This document shows positions 15,356-21,271 of a stretch of 22,465 nt of DNA, one piece after another. Origin of the DNA: a virus. Every line of letters begins with the position of its first letter. The first letter of the stretch is position 1. The translations under genes and the position numbers were made by a program. A model generated the notes under the pieces. It searched no databases. It saw only the letters and a list, made by a program, of their open reading frames with translations, and had not been told where the DNA came from. The stretch lies in IMG/VR virus record IMGVR_UViG_3300005068_000018, positions 1 through 22,465 of that record; one strand, written 5' to 3'.

Positions 15356-15935
15356 CGATGTACTGACCTCCGAGCGTGGCAAAGTGATGCTCTCAAATTG
15401 CCCGCGGTATTACGATACCAGTCGAGTATTTAAGTCGCATCTACAGACTAGCGGTGAGGAACTGGATGGACTAAAACAGGGGATCAATGAGATTTTGGAC
15501 CAGTTTTTTGTTCCAACGTCAACCTGGGGGCTGGACCGTTGGGAAGAGGAGCTGGGGCTTGAATCTTACGCTGATAAGCCATATGAGCAAAGACGCTCCC
15601 AAATTATTTCTAAAATCCGTGGTATTGGTACGGTAACGATACAACTAATTCAAAACGTTGCTGAAGCGTACGATGGAGGTTCGGTTGAGGTTGAGGACCA
15701 TCCCGAAACATATAGTTTTATAGTTCGTTTTATTGATACGCGCGGGGTACCAGAGAACTTGGATGATTTGAAAAACACAATAGAAGAGATAAAGCCGGCC
15801 CATCTAAATGTGGAATATAAATTCCGTTATCTTATTTGGGATGAACTGGATAACATAAACACAACTTGGGATTCGCTAGATGCTCATCTTTATAGCTGGG
15901 ATCAGCTAGAGGTTCTGGACCCAGCTACTTATTAG
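15348..15935 (+). CDS. Baseplate/tail protein (XkdU-like, DUF2313/YmfQ)
   Basis: 195 aa. The body is typical of XkdU/gpI: MLSNCPRYYDTSRVFKSHL, LDQFFVPTSTWGLDRWEEEL, then YEQRRSQIISKIRGIGTVT and IEEIKPAHLNVEYKFRYL. It lies at the outer edge of the baseplate, where fibres attach. Unusually, the last ~30 residues carry three WDxLD decapeptide units, the same unit that is repeated in the product of 16830-17315. GTG 15348 overlaps the end of xkdT by 8 nt. Confidence 0.85.
   Translation: MSDDVLTSERGKVMLSNCPRYYDTSRVFKSHLQTSGEELDGLKQGINEILDQFFVPTSTWGLDRWEEELGLESYADKPYEQRRSQIISKIRGIGTVTIQLIQNVAEAYDGGSVEVEDHPETYSFIVRFIDTRGVPENLDDLKNTIEEIKPAHLNVEYKFRYLIWDELDNINTTWDSLDAHLYSWDQLEVLDPATY
15834..15911 (+). 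repeat. WDxLD decapeptide repeats in XkdU C-terminus
   Basis: Three units with Trp spaced exactly 10 residues apart: IWDELDNINT, TWDSLDAHLY, SWDQLEVLDP. The same unit occurs at 17019-17203. Confidence 0.8.
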
Positions 15936-15974
15936 TTATATTGAATTTACGCGGTTTGGGATGGAGGTGACCTA

Positions 15975-16133
15975 ATGGAATACCGAAACGGGCAAAGGGT
16001 GTTCATTGTCCTTAAAGGAGAAACCAAAAAGGCAACAATTATAGAGCACAACAATGAAAATTACATTGTTCAGCTGCTCGATGGGAGCAAAGTGGTCATT
16101 AAAGAAAGTGACATTTTGAGTGAAACATATTAA
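15975..16133 (+). CDS. Small SH3/KOW-like protein, unknown role
   Basis: 52 aa, with strong GGAGGTGA 4 nt before ATG 15975. The sequence MEYRNGQRVFIVLKGETKKA continues with TIIEHNNENYIVQLLDG and VVIKESDIL. This strand-rich pattern with a closing DG turn looks like a small SH3/KOW-type barrel. It lies between the XkdU gene and the fibre genes and is probably a minor baseplate or fibre-attachment part. The call rests on ribosome site, coding quality and tight packing in the operon; function is not known. Confidence 0.65.
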   Translation: MEYRNGQRVFIVLKGETKKATIIEHNNENYIVQLLDGSKVVIKESDILSETY

Positions 16134-16148
16134 TGGGAGGTGAGTGAG

Positions 16149-16826
16149 TTGCCTAATTATTTCAACCTGACGCTTGACACCACGGGCCCGGCGAATCCAA
16201 GTATTTCAATAGAAGGTGGGGCTCAATATGCAACTCAGCAATTAGTTGACTGTGCTATTGATACCACAGATGGCAACACCACCGGGTACCAGATGAAGAT
16301 TTGGGGCGATGTGGATACCGCCTATGACACTGATGTGCAAGACACGGAGGCAACATCAAACTGGATAACGTTCCAAGAATCAAAGCAGGTAAAATTAGCA
16401 AGCGGTGATGGTAATAAAACACTGTATGTCCGTATCCGTGACGACGTGCATAACGAATCTGGCCAGGCCAGCGACAGCATAAATCTTGACACCACAAAGC
16501 CGGTAGTTACGATTTCCGGACCGGACGTAACCAAAATTTCTAAAGTAGCTGGTAAGGATGTCTGTGCATTCAGCTTCCAGGTGGATTCTACCTTCACCGA
16601 GTATAAGGTTAAAGTTGTGTCCAGTACGGGTGCATCCCACGATACCGGTACCATGATACCCACAACAGCCGGCTCAACCAATATGTCAGACAGTGGCAGC
16701 TTTGCAGCCACCACACCCATCGATTGCTCTATTAAAGGCGCAGACCTTGAAGCGGCCAGCGCCGGGGACGGTACTAAGATAATTAAAGTGTTCGCAAAGG
16801 ACGAGGCCGGCAACTGGAGTGCGTAA
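16149..16826 (+). CDS. Tail-tip/fibre protein with Ig-like domains
   Basis: 225 aa, Thr/Ser/Asp-rich and beta-stranded, with no aromatic core of an enzyme. It starts PNYFNLTLDTTGPANPSISI. LDTTxPxVxI openings occur twice (near 8 and 115) and are typical starts of bacterial Ig-like modules; each module ends with a strand such as LYVRIRDDVHNESG or IKVFAKDEAGNWSA. I chose TTG 16149, 5 nt after GGAGGTGA (16136-16143). The in-frame GTG at 16140 lies inside that ribosome site. It is probably a structural or carbohydrate-contacting part of the tail tip. Related modules occur in the next two genes. Confidence 0.65.
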   Translation: MPNYFNLTLDTTGPANPSISIEGGAQYATQQLVDCAIDTTDGNTTGYQMKIWGDVDTAYDTDVQDTEATSNWITFQESKQVKLASGDGNKTLYVRIRDDVHNESGQASDSINLDTTKPVVTISGPDVTKISKVAGKDVCAFSFQVDSTFTEYKVKVVSSTGASHDTGTMIPTTAGSTNMSDSGSFAATTPIDCSIKGADLEAASAGDGTKIIKVFAKDEAGNWSA

Positions 16827-16829
16827 GTT

Positions 16830-17315
16830 ATGACCGCACCCAATATAGTGATTAAATCAGTAAGCCGGGCGAAAATAAGCGACGAACCCGGAATGGATAA
16901 CTGCGAAGTGAAATTCCTTGCTGATCAAGACCTGGTGGACTGGGAAGCCCGGGCGGATGGAAGCGGGGTAAAACAGGGCCTTTTGGTCGGAAAGGCAATT
17001 ACCGATCCCATTCCTAAAACCTGGGATGAGCTTGACGCGAAGGCATATTCCTGGGATCAATTCGATGCTTTAAGTCAAACCTGGGATGAGCTGGATGACC
17101 GCCGCATACTAATTCCGGACACTACCTGGGACGAGTTAGATGCCCTGGCGCAGACGTGGGACCAGCTTGATGCGAAAAGTGAAACCTGGAATGAGTTTGA
17201 CGGCCGGGAGGCATCTTTCATCGTTAAGGACGAGGAACTTACCCTGGGCGATAAAACATATCGCATAAACGTATACGGAAAAAACGAAGCCGGGGAGTGG
17301 ACGCCTTATGGCTAA
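16830..17315 (+). CDS. Tail-tip protein with WDxLD decapeptide repeats
   Basis: 161 aa. Residues ~1-60 and ~130-161 form one Ig/FN3-like frame (NIVIKSVSRAKISDEP ... YRINVYGKNEAGEWTPYG). Into its middle are set six (T/S)W(D/N)(E/Q)(L/F)D units (residues 64-125). The repeats interrupt what reads as a strand-rich domain, so they may form an extended loop or stalk. Ribosome site is weak (GGAG about 12 nt upstream), and the gene is probably coupled to the preceding one. It is most likely a fibre or tip component. No enzymatic motif. Confidence 0.65.
   Translation: MTAPNIVIKSVSRAKISDEPGMDNCEVKFLADQDLVDWEARADGSGVKQGLLVGKAITDPIPKTWDELDAKAYSWDQFDALSQTWDELDDRRILIPDTTWDELDALAQTWDQLDAKSETWNEFDGREASFIVKDEELTLGDKTYRINVYGKNEAGEWTPYG
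17019..17203 (+). repeat. WDxLD decapeptide repeats
   Basis: Six units: TWDELDAKAY, SWDQFDALSQ, TWDELDD, then after a short insert TWDELDALAQ, TWDQLDAKSE, TWNEFDG. Codons differ between units (TGGGATGAG, TGGGACGAG, TGGGATCAA), so the unit is kept at protein level. Confidence 0.85.
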
Positions 17316-17796
17316 TTTCTTCAAGGTAGAATTGGATACCACGCCGCCGTCAGTGTCAATTACGGCCCCCAGCTATACAATTCCGCATATTGATACTGAA
17401 ATTATTATTACTGCGAACGAACCCCTGGATAAATACCAGGAGTTTTTTATTGTCGACAGTGCGGGCACCAGGCATGACTTAATTTTTGATTACCGTGGCG
17501 ATTCATTCCGGGGAGTGATAGACTTTTGGGATTACGCCCTCGGGATAGCTACCGTTTATGCCCGGGTGAGGGATGAGGTGCATAACCTGTCCGAGATTGT
17601 CATGGCCACGATAGACATTAAGAAAGCGGCTCAAGTATTTATCACAATTGAGGATACTTTCAAGGATATACAAATAACCGAAAACATAATGCCGCTGGCT
17701 ATATCGCAAAACCAAAGGGAAGTGCAAATATCAGAAACAACCAGGGAAGTGATGCTTGATGAAATGACGCGGAAAGTTGAGGTGGCGGCAAAGTGA
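17308..17796 (+). CDS. Tail-tip/fibre protein with Ig-like domain and 9-residue C-terminal repeats
   Basis: 162 aa, starting MANFFKVELDTTPPSVSITA, close to the start of the product of 16149-16826. The Ig-like module runs to about residue 105 (VYARVRDEVHNLSE matches VRIRDDVHNESG in the relative). The tail (~108-160) is repetitive: REVQISETT, REVMLDEMT, RKVEVAAK, period 9. That could form a beta-roll or triple-stranded stem. ATG 17308 overlaps the end of the previous gene by 8 nt. Confidence 0.65.
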   Translation: MANFFKVELDTTPPSVSITAPSYTIPHIDTEIIITANEPLDKYQEFFIVDSAGTRHDLIFDYRGDSFRGVIDFWDYALGIATVYARVRDEVHNLSEIVMATIDIKKAAQVFITIEDTFKDIQITENIMPLAISQNQREVQISETTREVMLDEMTRKVEVAAK

Positions 17797-18077
17797 AGCA
17801 GCATATTCAAATGGGTAACACCGTAAGGCTTACAGCCCAGTTCAGCGATTGGGATGGCAACCCGGTGGACCCGGCCCTTATAAAAGTCAAGTTCTATGAT
17901 ACCAGGTTCAAGCTACTTGAAGAACACAGCGTCGGGGCTGCCAACAAATTGGATGTGGGCAGCTATTATTTTGATTACGTTCCTCAGGTTCCCGACACTA
18001 TCTATTATGAATGGTATGCAGAGATTGATGGATTGCCGTCACTAAAACGTGATAGCTTGACGGTGCGAAAAATTTAG
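17793..18077 (+). CDS. Small beta-sandwich tail protein, unknown
   Basis: 94 aa: GNTVRLTAQFSDWDGNPVDP, VKFYDTRFKLLEEHSVG, then IYYEWYAEIDGLPSLKRD and a closing strand. This is the pattern of a single Ig-like module found in small phage tail and baseplate-upper proteins. GTG 17793 overlaps the previous stop (GTGA), with GAGGTGG upstream. It probably contacts the fibre that follows. Function is not recognised beyond the fold guess. Confidence 0.6.
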   Translation: MKQHIQMGNTVRLTAQFSDWDGNPVDPALIKVKFYDTRFKLLEEHSVGAANKLDVGSYYFDYVPQVPDTIYYEWYAEIDGLPSLKRDSLTVRKI

Positions 18078-18090
18078 GGAGGTGTAAAGA

Positions 18091-18885
18091 TTGCCAGAAC
18101 AAACACCTAAACTTGGCATCAAAAAGCCACTGGGAAATGAAACGGTATCCCGGGCGGCGTTTAATGAAAACTACGATATAATTGACCAGAATGCTGCTAG
18201 CCAGGCTGACCTTGATGCGCATTTGGCCGATACTATGCCACACGGTACGGTATCAAATATTACTTATTATGTGGATGCTGTAAACGGAAATGATGCAAAT
18301 GATGGTTTAACAAGCGGCAATGCTCTTAAAACCATAATGGCGGCAATAAAAAAGTTGCCGTCTATAATCAGGCATACAGTAACAATAAGTTTAGCAGCAG
18401 GAACATACGCAGAGCATGTATATTTATTGGGTTTTGTCGGGAGTGGAACCATAAATATTGTAGGTGGTTCCGATTTAGCAGCAGCGGATAATTATAAAAT
18501 TGACTACTTAACAATTAAAAACTGCGGTTGTTTTGTAATTGTACAAGGACTGAATGCAACTAAAACTTCAATAACAGGTTCATTTTTAATAAATAGATGT
18601 ATTGGTTGTGTTTTTTATTACTGCAAAAGTGTTTCAACCGATTTAACAATGAAAGGAGTAGAAGCAAAAAGATCTTTTGGATATATACAAGAATGTGATT
18701 TTTCAAATAAGAATTATGCTATTGAAGGAAGGGCAGGGGCAATAATATTCTCAAGTAACAACTCTGGAAGTGGCAACAATTATGGCTTAAGTGCCCAAGA
18801 AGCAAGCACCATAGGCAAGCATGGAACTCAACCAACTGGCACAACTGCAAATGAAACTACCGGAGGCGGGGGTGCTATTAGATGA
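18091..18885 (+). CDS. Tail fibre/spike with beta-helix domain
   Basis: 264 aa. N-terminal residues 1-52 (LGIKKPLGNETVSRAAFNEN, then DLDAHLADTMPHG) are the widespread fibre anchor of Firmicutes phages. Residues ~58-225 begin YYVDAVNGNDANDGL and continue as short strands and turns. This is the opening of right-handed beta-helix proteins of the DUF1565/pectate-lyase-like type, used as spikes that bind or cut surface glycans. The end is Gly/Thr-rich. TTG 18091 follows GGGAGGTG. DNA from about 18,280 on is more AT-rich than the anchor part, so anchor and receptor-binding parts may have different origins. No catalytic residues assigned. Confidence 0.75.
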   Translation: MPEQTPKLGIKKPLGNETVSRAAFNENYDIIDQNAASQADLDAHLADTMPHGTVSNITYYVDAVNGNDANDGLTSGNALKTIMAAIKKLPSIIRHTVTISLAAGTYAEHVYLLGFVGSGTINIVGGSDLAAADNYKIDYLTIKNCGCFVIVQGLNATKTSITGSFLINRCIGCVFYYCKSVSTDLTMKGVEAKRSFGYIQECDFSNKNYAIEGRAGAIIFSSNNSGSGNNYGLSAQEASTIGKHGTQPTGTTANETTGGGGAIR

Positions 18886-19136
18886 TGAAATACCTCTATA
18901 TTAATGGGGAATTATTTAATGAGCAAGGCGTGCAAAAAATAGTTGTAAATGATACGGACATTATAGGATGTAATGGAGAGTTTGAAGTGTTTGCCCTGCG
19001 CGGGGTTAGTTTCGATAAGATAACTTATCAAATTAAGGATGAATTAGGAAATGTTGTATCTCCTGATAAAACAGAGTTGCAGATATTACAAGAAATGGTC
19101 GACCAGTTAGTAATAGATAGTTTAGGAGGTGTTTAG
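18882..19136 (+). CDS. Small tail protein in the xkdW position, unknown
   Basis: 84 aa: KYLYINGELFNEQGVQKIVV, a strand-rich core (NGEFEVFALRGVSFDKITYQI), then an acidic helix (ELQILQEMVDQLVIDSL). The helical end is common in small proteins encoded just before XkdX. ATG 18882 overlaps the fibre stop (ATGATGA). The order fibre, small protein, XkdX-like protein copies PBSX xkdV-W-X. It may be a fibre chaperone or a tail cap; not shown by sequence. Confidence 0.6.
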   Translation: MMKYLYINGELFNEQGVQKIVVNDTDIIGCNGEFEVFALRGVSFDKITYQIKDELGNVVSPDKTELQILQEMVDQLVIDSLGGV

Positions 19137-19256
19137 GTGTACGAAACACTTCTGCGACTATGGAAGGCAGGAAAGTTAACTGAGGTGATGCTAGACAATG
19201 CAGTTACTAAAGAATGGATAACTAGTGAGCAAAAAACTACAATTATATCGTCTTAG
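19137..19256 (+). CDS. XkdX-like small tail protein
   Basis: 39 aa: MYETLLRLWKAGKLTEVMLD followed by NAVTKEWITSEQ. It matches the XkdX family pattern (Tyr-x-x-Leu-x-x-Leu-x-x-x-Gly-Lys, then a V-x-K-x-W-I-T helix). Family members are about 40-55 aa and are encoded after the fibre genes; function is unknown. GTG 19137 comes directly after the previous stop, with AGGAGGTG ending 5 nt before. It is the last gene of the structural operon. Confidence 0.75.
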   Translation: MYETLLRLWKAGKLTEVMLDNAVTKEWITSEQKTTIISS

Positions 19257-19260
19257 GATT

Positions 19261-19284
19261 TTAATGTGTATTAATACACATTAA
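19261..19284. promoter_or_regulatory. 24-bp perfect palindrome, probable operator
   Basis: TTAATGTGTATT followed by its exact complement AATACACATTAA, with no spacer. It lies 5 nt after xkdX, with no T-run, so it is not a terminator. It is just upstream of the promoter of the ribbon-helix-helix/Ntn-hydrolase unit, a place suited to a dimeric DNA-binding regulator. Confidence 0.75.
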
Positions 19285-19290
19285 TGAAGA

Positions 19291-19340
19291 TTTATGCCGG
19301 GAACATTTTCCTGTATAATCACCTCCAAGGAGGGGTGATT
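19291..19340 (+). promoter_or_regulatory. Probable promoter and ribosome site of the accessory unit
   Basis: A perfect -10 TATAAT is at 19314-19319; the best -35 at 17 nt spacing, TTTATG, is weak. Start of transcription would be near 19326. AAGGAGGGGTG (19328-19338) serves ATG 19342. AATCACC (19317-19323) and GGTGATT (19334-19340) are inverted repeats around the ribosome site, so read-through RNA from the late operon could fold there, while RNA from this promoter could not. Confidence 0.5.
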
Positions 19341-19341
19341 A

Positions 19342-19493
19342 ATGGCGGCTACCAAAAGAGTTAATATTACACTGGATCCGGATTTTTGAAAGTGGCAGAA
19401 CGAAAAGGGATGAAGGTCTCGACGTGGATTAATCAGCAGATGAAAAAATTTGTTGAAGAGGAAGAAGAGAAATCAAAAAGAGGCTGGTGGTAG
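19342..19493 (+). pseudogene. Ribbon-helix-helix regulator, frameshifted
   Basis: ATG 19342 reads MAATKRVNITLDPDF and stops at TGA 19387-19389. The -1 frame continues without a break: LKVAERKGMKVSTWINQQMK, then KFVEEEEEKSKRGWW, to TAG 19491-19493. Joined, this is a 50-aa ribbon-helix-helix protein of Arc/CopG type (strand RVNITLD, then two helices). Five Ts at the break, where six would keep the frame, suggest a one-base deletion. A sequencing error or slippage on TTTTT is also possible. Such proteins bind palindromes, and one lies 58 nt upstream. It pairs with the Ntn-hydrolase gene 22 nt downstream. Confidence 0.75.
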
Positions 19494-19514
19494 TTTTACA
19501 GGGAGGGAAAAGTT

Positions 19515-20291
19515 TTGACTTGGATTATTGGAGGAAATACCGTATCTGGATACTGTTATGCCTTCTCTGACATACAAGTTTCATGGGGAAATGGGTTTAG
19601 CCTTGATTGTTTGCAAAAGTTTTACCAATTAAGTGATAATATTGGTGCAGGATTTGCCGGGAGCGTGAGCTTAGGTTTTAAAATGTTAAATAACCTAAGT
19701 GAATTTATAAGGAAGGAACGCGGTAGAAGCAACCCCGAATATCTTATAAAAAGATGGAGTAGGTTGGCCAGGAACACATATAATAAAGCGCTACCAATAG
19801 AGAAAAAACTAGGGTGCCAAATCCTAGTTCTTGGTGTAAATTTGAATGAAAAAATTTTGCCGAATTTGGCCAAAACACATGTGGCAAAACTATCTGCTCC
19901 TAATTTCAGGCCACTGTTTACAAAAAGATATAATATTACTTCTATAGGTTCAGGTTCATCGGAAGCAGAATACAAGAAGGTCATTAATTGGCTAAACGAA
20001 AACCCTAATGACTCACTGTTTAAGTTTGAAACATCATCCCACCAATACGGAGCATCTGTTATTGTAAATATATTGGTCTCAGATATGCTAAGGGAGATGC
20101 CTAAATTCGGAATAAGTAAACACTTACATTGCATAGTTGCTACAGAACAAGGTTTTCTAATTACTAATAACGATACAAGTTCCGAAAACGAGGAATTTAA
20201 CCGAAAAATGCCTGAAGTAGCAAAAGGATACTCGGAGTTTTTAGAACTTTGTAAAGAAAAAGGGTTAAAAGCGGCAATTGCACAAACTTAA
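19515..20291 (+). CDS. Proteasome/HslV-like Ntn-hydrolase
   Basis: 258 aa. After Met removal, Thr is the first residue (TWIIGGNTVSGYCYAFSD). The spacing fits proteasome beta subunits: Thr1 nucleophile, Asp18 in FSDIQVS (Asp17 in proteasomes), Lys34 in LQKFYQLSDNIGAGFAG (Lys33, followed by the conserved AG turn). Later come CQILVLGVN (the LL.AG.D strand) and ITSIGSGSSEAE (the IGSGS region holding Ser129). A C-terminal DxxS motif is not evident. It has no propeptide, as in HslV. TTG 19515 follows GGGAGGGAAAAG. It sits between promoter 19314 and terminator 20332, outside tail and lysis modules. Substrate and an unfoldase partner are unknown. Fold call is from motif spacing; activity is inference. 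Confidence 0.72.
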   Translation: MTWIIGGNTVSGYCYAFSDIQVSWGNGFSLDCLQKFYQLSDNIGAGFAGSVSLGFKMLNNLSEFIRKERGRSNPEYLIKRWSRLARNTYNKALPIEKKLGCQILVLGVNLNEKILPNLAKTHVAKLSAPNFRPLFTKRYNITSIGSGSSEAEYKKVINWLNENPNDSLFKFETSSHQYGASVIVNILVSDMLREMPKFGISKHLHCIVATEQGFLITNNDTSSENEEFNRKMPEVAKGYSEFLELCKEKGLKAAIAQT

Positions 20292-20331
20292 AGTAATGAA
20301 GGGTTTTGGAAAAAAGAAGAGCTACAAGAAG

Positions 20332-20357
20332 AAGGCACCTAAACGGTGTCTTTTATT
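20332..20357 (+). terminator. Rho-independent terminator after the Ntn-hydrolase gene
   Basis: Stem AAGGCACC / GGTGTCTT (8 bp with one G-U pair), loop TAAAC, then TTATT. It lies 40 nt after the gene. Confidence 0.75.
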
Positions 20358-20367
20358 AGTACAGAAT

Positions 20368-20500
20368 TTATGTCGCATTAGTATTTACTTATATAGATAA
20401 ATCTTCATAAACCCGCATGAATACTGGTTTATGGAGATACCAGAGAATAGGACTTAAATGCGACATAAGAGGCGCCCACTTGGGCGTTATTTTTATGTCG
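20368..20500 (+). promoter_or_regulatory. Structured leader with alternative pairings before the lysis genes
   Basis: Three related segments are present: 1, TTATGTCGCATT (20368-20379); 2, AATGCGACATAA (20457-20468), the exact complement of 1; 3, TTATGTCG (20493-20500), complementary to part of 2. Segment 2 can pair with 1 or 3 but not both. Between 1 and 2 lies a second hairpin, ATCTTCATAAACC (20401-20413) with GGTTTATGGAGAT (20426-20438), with one G-U pair. Pairing of 2 with 3 encloses the terminator-like hairpin at 20473-20494. This resembles an attenuator. No open frame or tRNA was found here. Confidence 0.55.
20473..20494 (+). terminator. Terminator-like hairpin before the lysis module
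   Basis: CGCCC, loop ACTT, GGGCG, then TTATTTTT. The stem is only 5 bp plus two G-U pairs, so it could be a weak or conditional terminator. Confidence 0.55.
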
Positions 20501-20533
20501 AAGTAGGCAGGGGCCACCAGAGGGGGTATGGGA

Positions 20534-20764
20534 ATGGATAGCGAGGCAGAGATTATCGCACTTCGAGGGAGGGTTGCAACGTTGGAGGCGAATGTGGAAA
20601 ACCTGGTAGGTTGGCAGAAGGCTCAAAACGGCAGTATTCACAAAGTCAGAGATGAGGTAAACGACATAAAAAAATGGATGGTGAGGGCAACTTTGGGCCT
20701 GGCTATGAACTGCATTGGCATCGCCGCCACGGCGGTGTTTTTATATTTGCAGGTGGTCAAATGA
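20534..20764 (+). CDS. XhlA-like lysis accessory protein
   Basis: 76 aa. An N-terminal coiled coil (AEIIALRGRVATLEANVENL) is followed by one transmembrane helix near the C-terminus (LGLAMNCIGIAATAVFLYLQV), the pattern of XhlA/hemolysin-like proteins (PF10779 type). XhlA sits on the inner face of the membrane and works with a holin and an amidase in PBSX lysis. I chose ATG 20534, 7 nt after AGAGGGGG; ATG 20528 touches that site. Its stop overlaps the next start (ATGA). Confidence 0.85.
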   Translation: MDSEAEIIALRGRVATLEANVENLVGWQKAQNGSIHKVRDEVNDIKKWMVRATLGLAMNCIGIAATAVFLYLQVVK

Positions 20765-21261
20765 TTGACAAGATTACATGGACTTGCCCGGACTGCGGTA
20801 CCGAACATAAAACAATGATATTTGGGAAAGCCGGAAACACTTTGCGCTGCAAAAACTGTGAGGGAACATTTACGGCATATTACAAAGGGCCTTATATAGC
20901 ACGCATGTATAGGGCCGGATGGGGGAAAGAGAAAATGAAAAAATTCGAGCTAAACTTCCTAAATGACGGCCTGGACCTACCAGAGTTTATAGTTATCTGT
21001 CTATTTACTTTCGATTTGTTTTTGATCTTTGTGGTGCTGGCAAATGTTTTACTGCCTACTTTTGGTATTTGGAAATACTCCCTGGAGCTATTTGAGTTTT
21101 TTAAATACCTGTCTATGGCCCAGCTTGCGCCGGCAGTCTTGTCAGCTGCTGGGGTAAAATTCGGGCAGTATATTGGAAACAGGTACCAGCAGACCACCAA
21201 TCCAACGTACCCACAGAACCAGAATTACAGCGGCTATGGTCAGCAGGGGCCGCCAATTTAG
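20761..21261 (+). CDS. Zinc-ribbon membrane protein in the lysis module
   Basis: 166 aa. Residues 9-33 form a zinc ribbon: CPDC (Cys9, Cys12) and CKNC (Cys30, Cys33). Two hydrophobic segments follow, ~75-98 (FIVICLFTFDLFLIFVVLAN) and ~117-139 (LSMAQLAPAVLSAAGVKFGQ). The last 25 residues are Gln/Tyr/Pro-rich and probably disordered. It occupies the slot of xhlB (holin) in PBSX but is not an XhlB homologue by look. ATG 20761 overlaps the xhlA stop as ATGA; earlier in-frame starts would lie inside xhlA. It could be a holin partner or a moron; function not known. Confidence 0.65.
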   Translation: MIDKITWTCPDCGTEHKTMIFGKAGNTLRCKNCEGTFTAYYKGPYIARMYRAGWGKEKMKKFELNFLNDGLDLPEFIVICLFTFDLFLIFVVLANVLLPTFGIWKYSLELFEFFKYLSMAQLAPAVLSAAGVKFGQYIGNRYQQTTNPTYPQNQNYSGYGQQGPPI

Positions 21262-21271
21262 AGGTGATTGA

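Noticed and set aside
13071-15382. Several long minus-strand frames opposite the baseplate genes (up to 240 codons)
   Set aside because: They are shadows of GC-richer plus-strand genes with clear family patterns; no ribosome sites seen.
17019-17203. DNA tandem repeat or CRISPR-like array
   Set aside because: Periodicity is at protein level with varied codons; there are no spacers or constant repeats.
20296-20400. 34-codon Lys-rich frame after the Ntn-hydrolase gene
   Set aside because: No ribosome site, and it runs through a terminator hairpin.
20674-20760. Upstream extension of the zinc-ribbon membrane protein
   Set aside because: Lies inside xhlA in another frame; the ATGA overlap and zinc ribbon begin at 20761.
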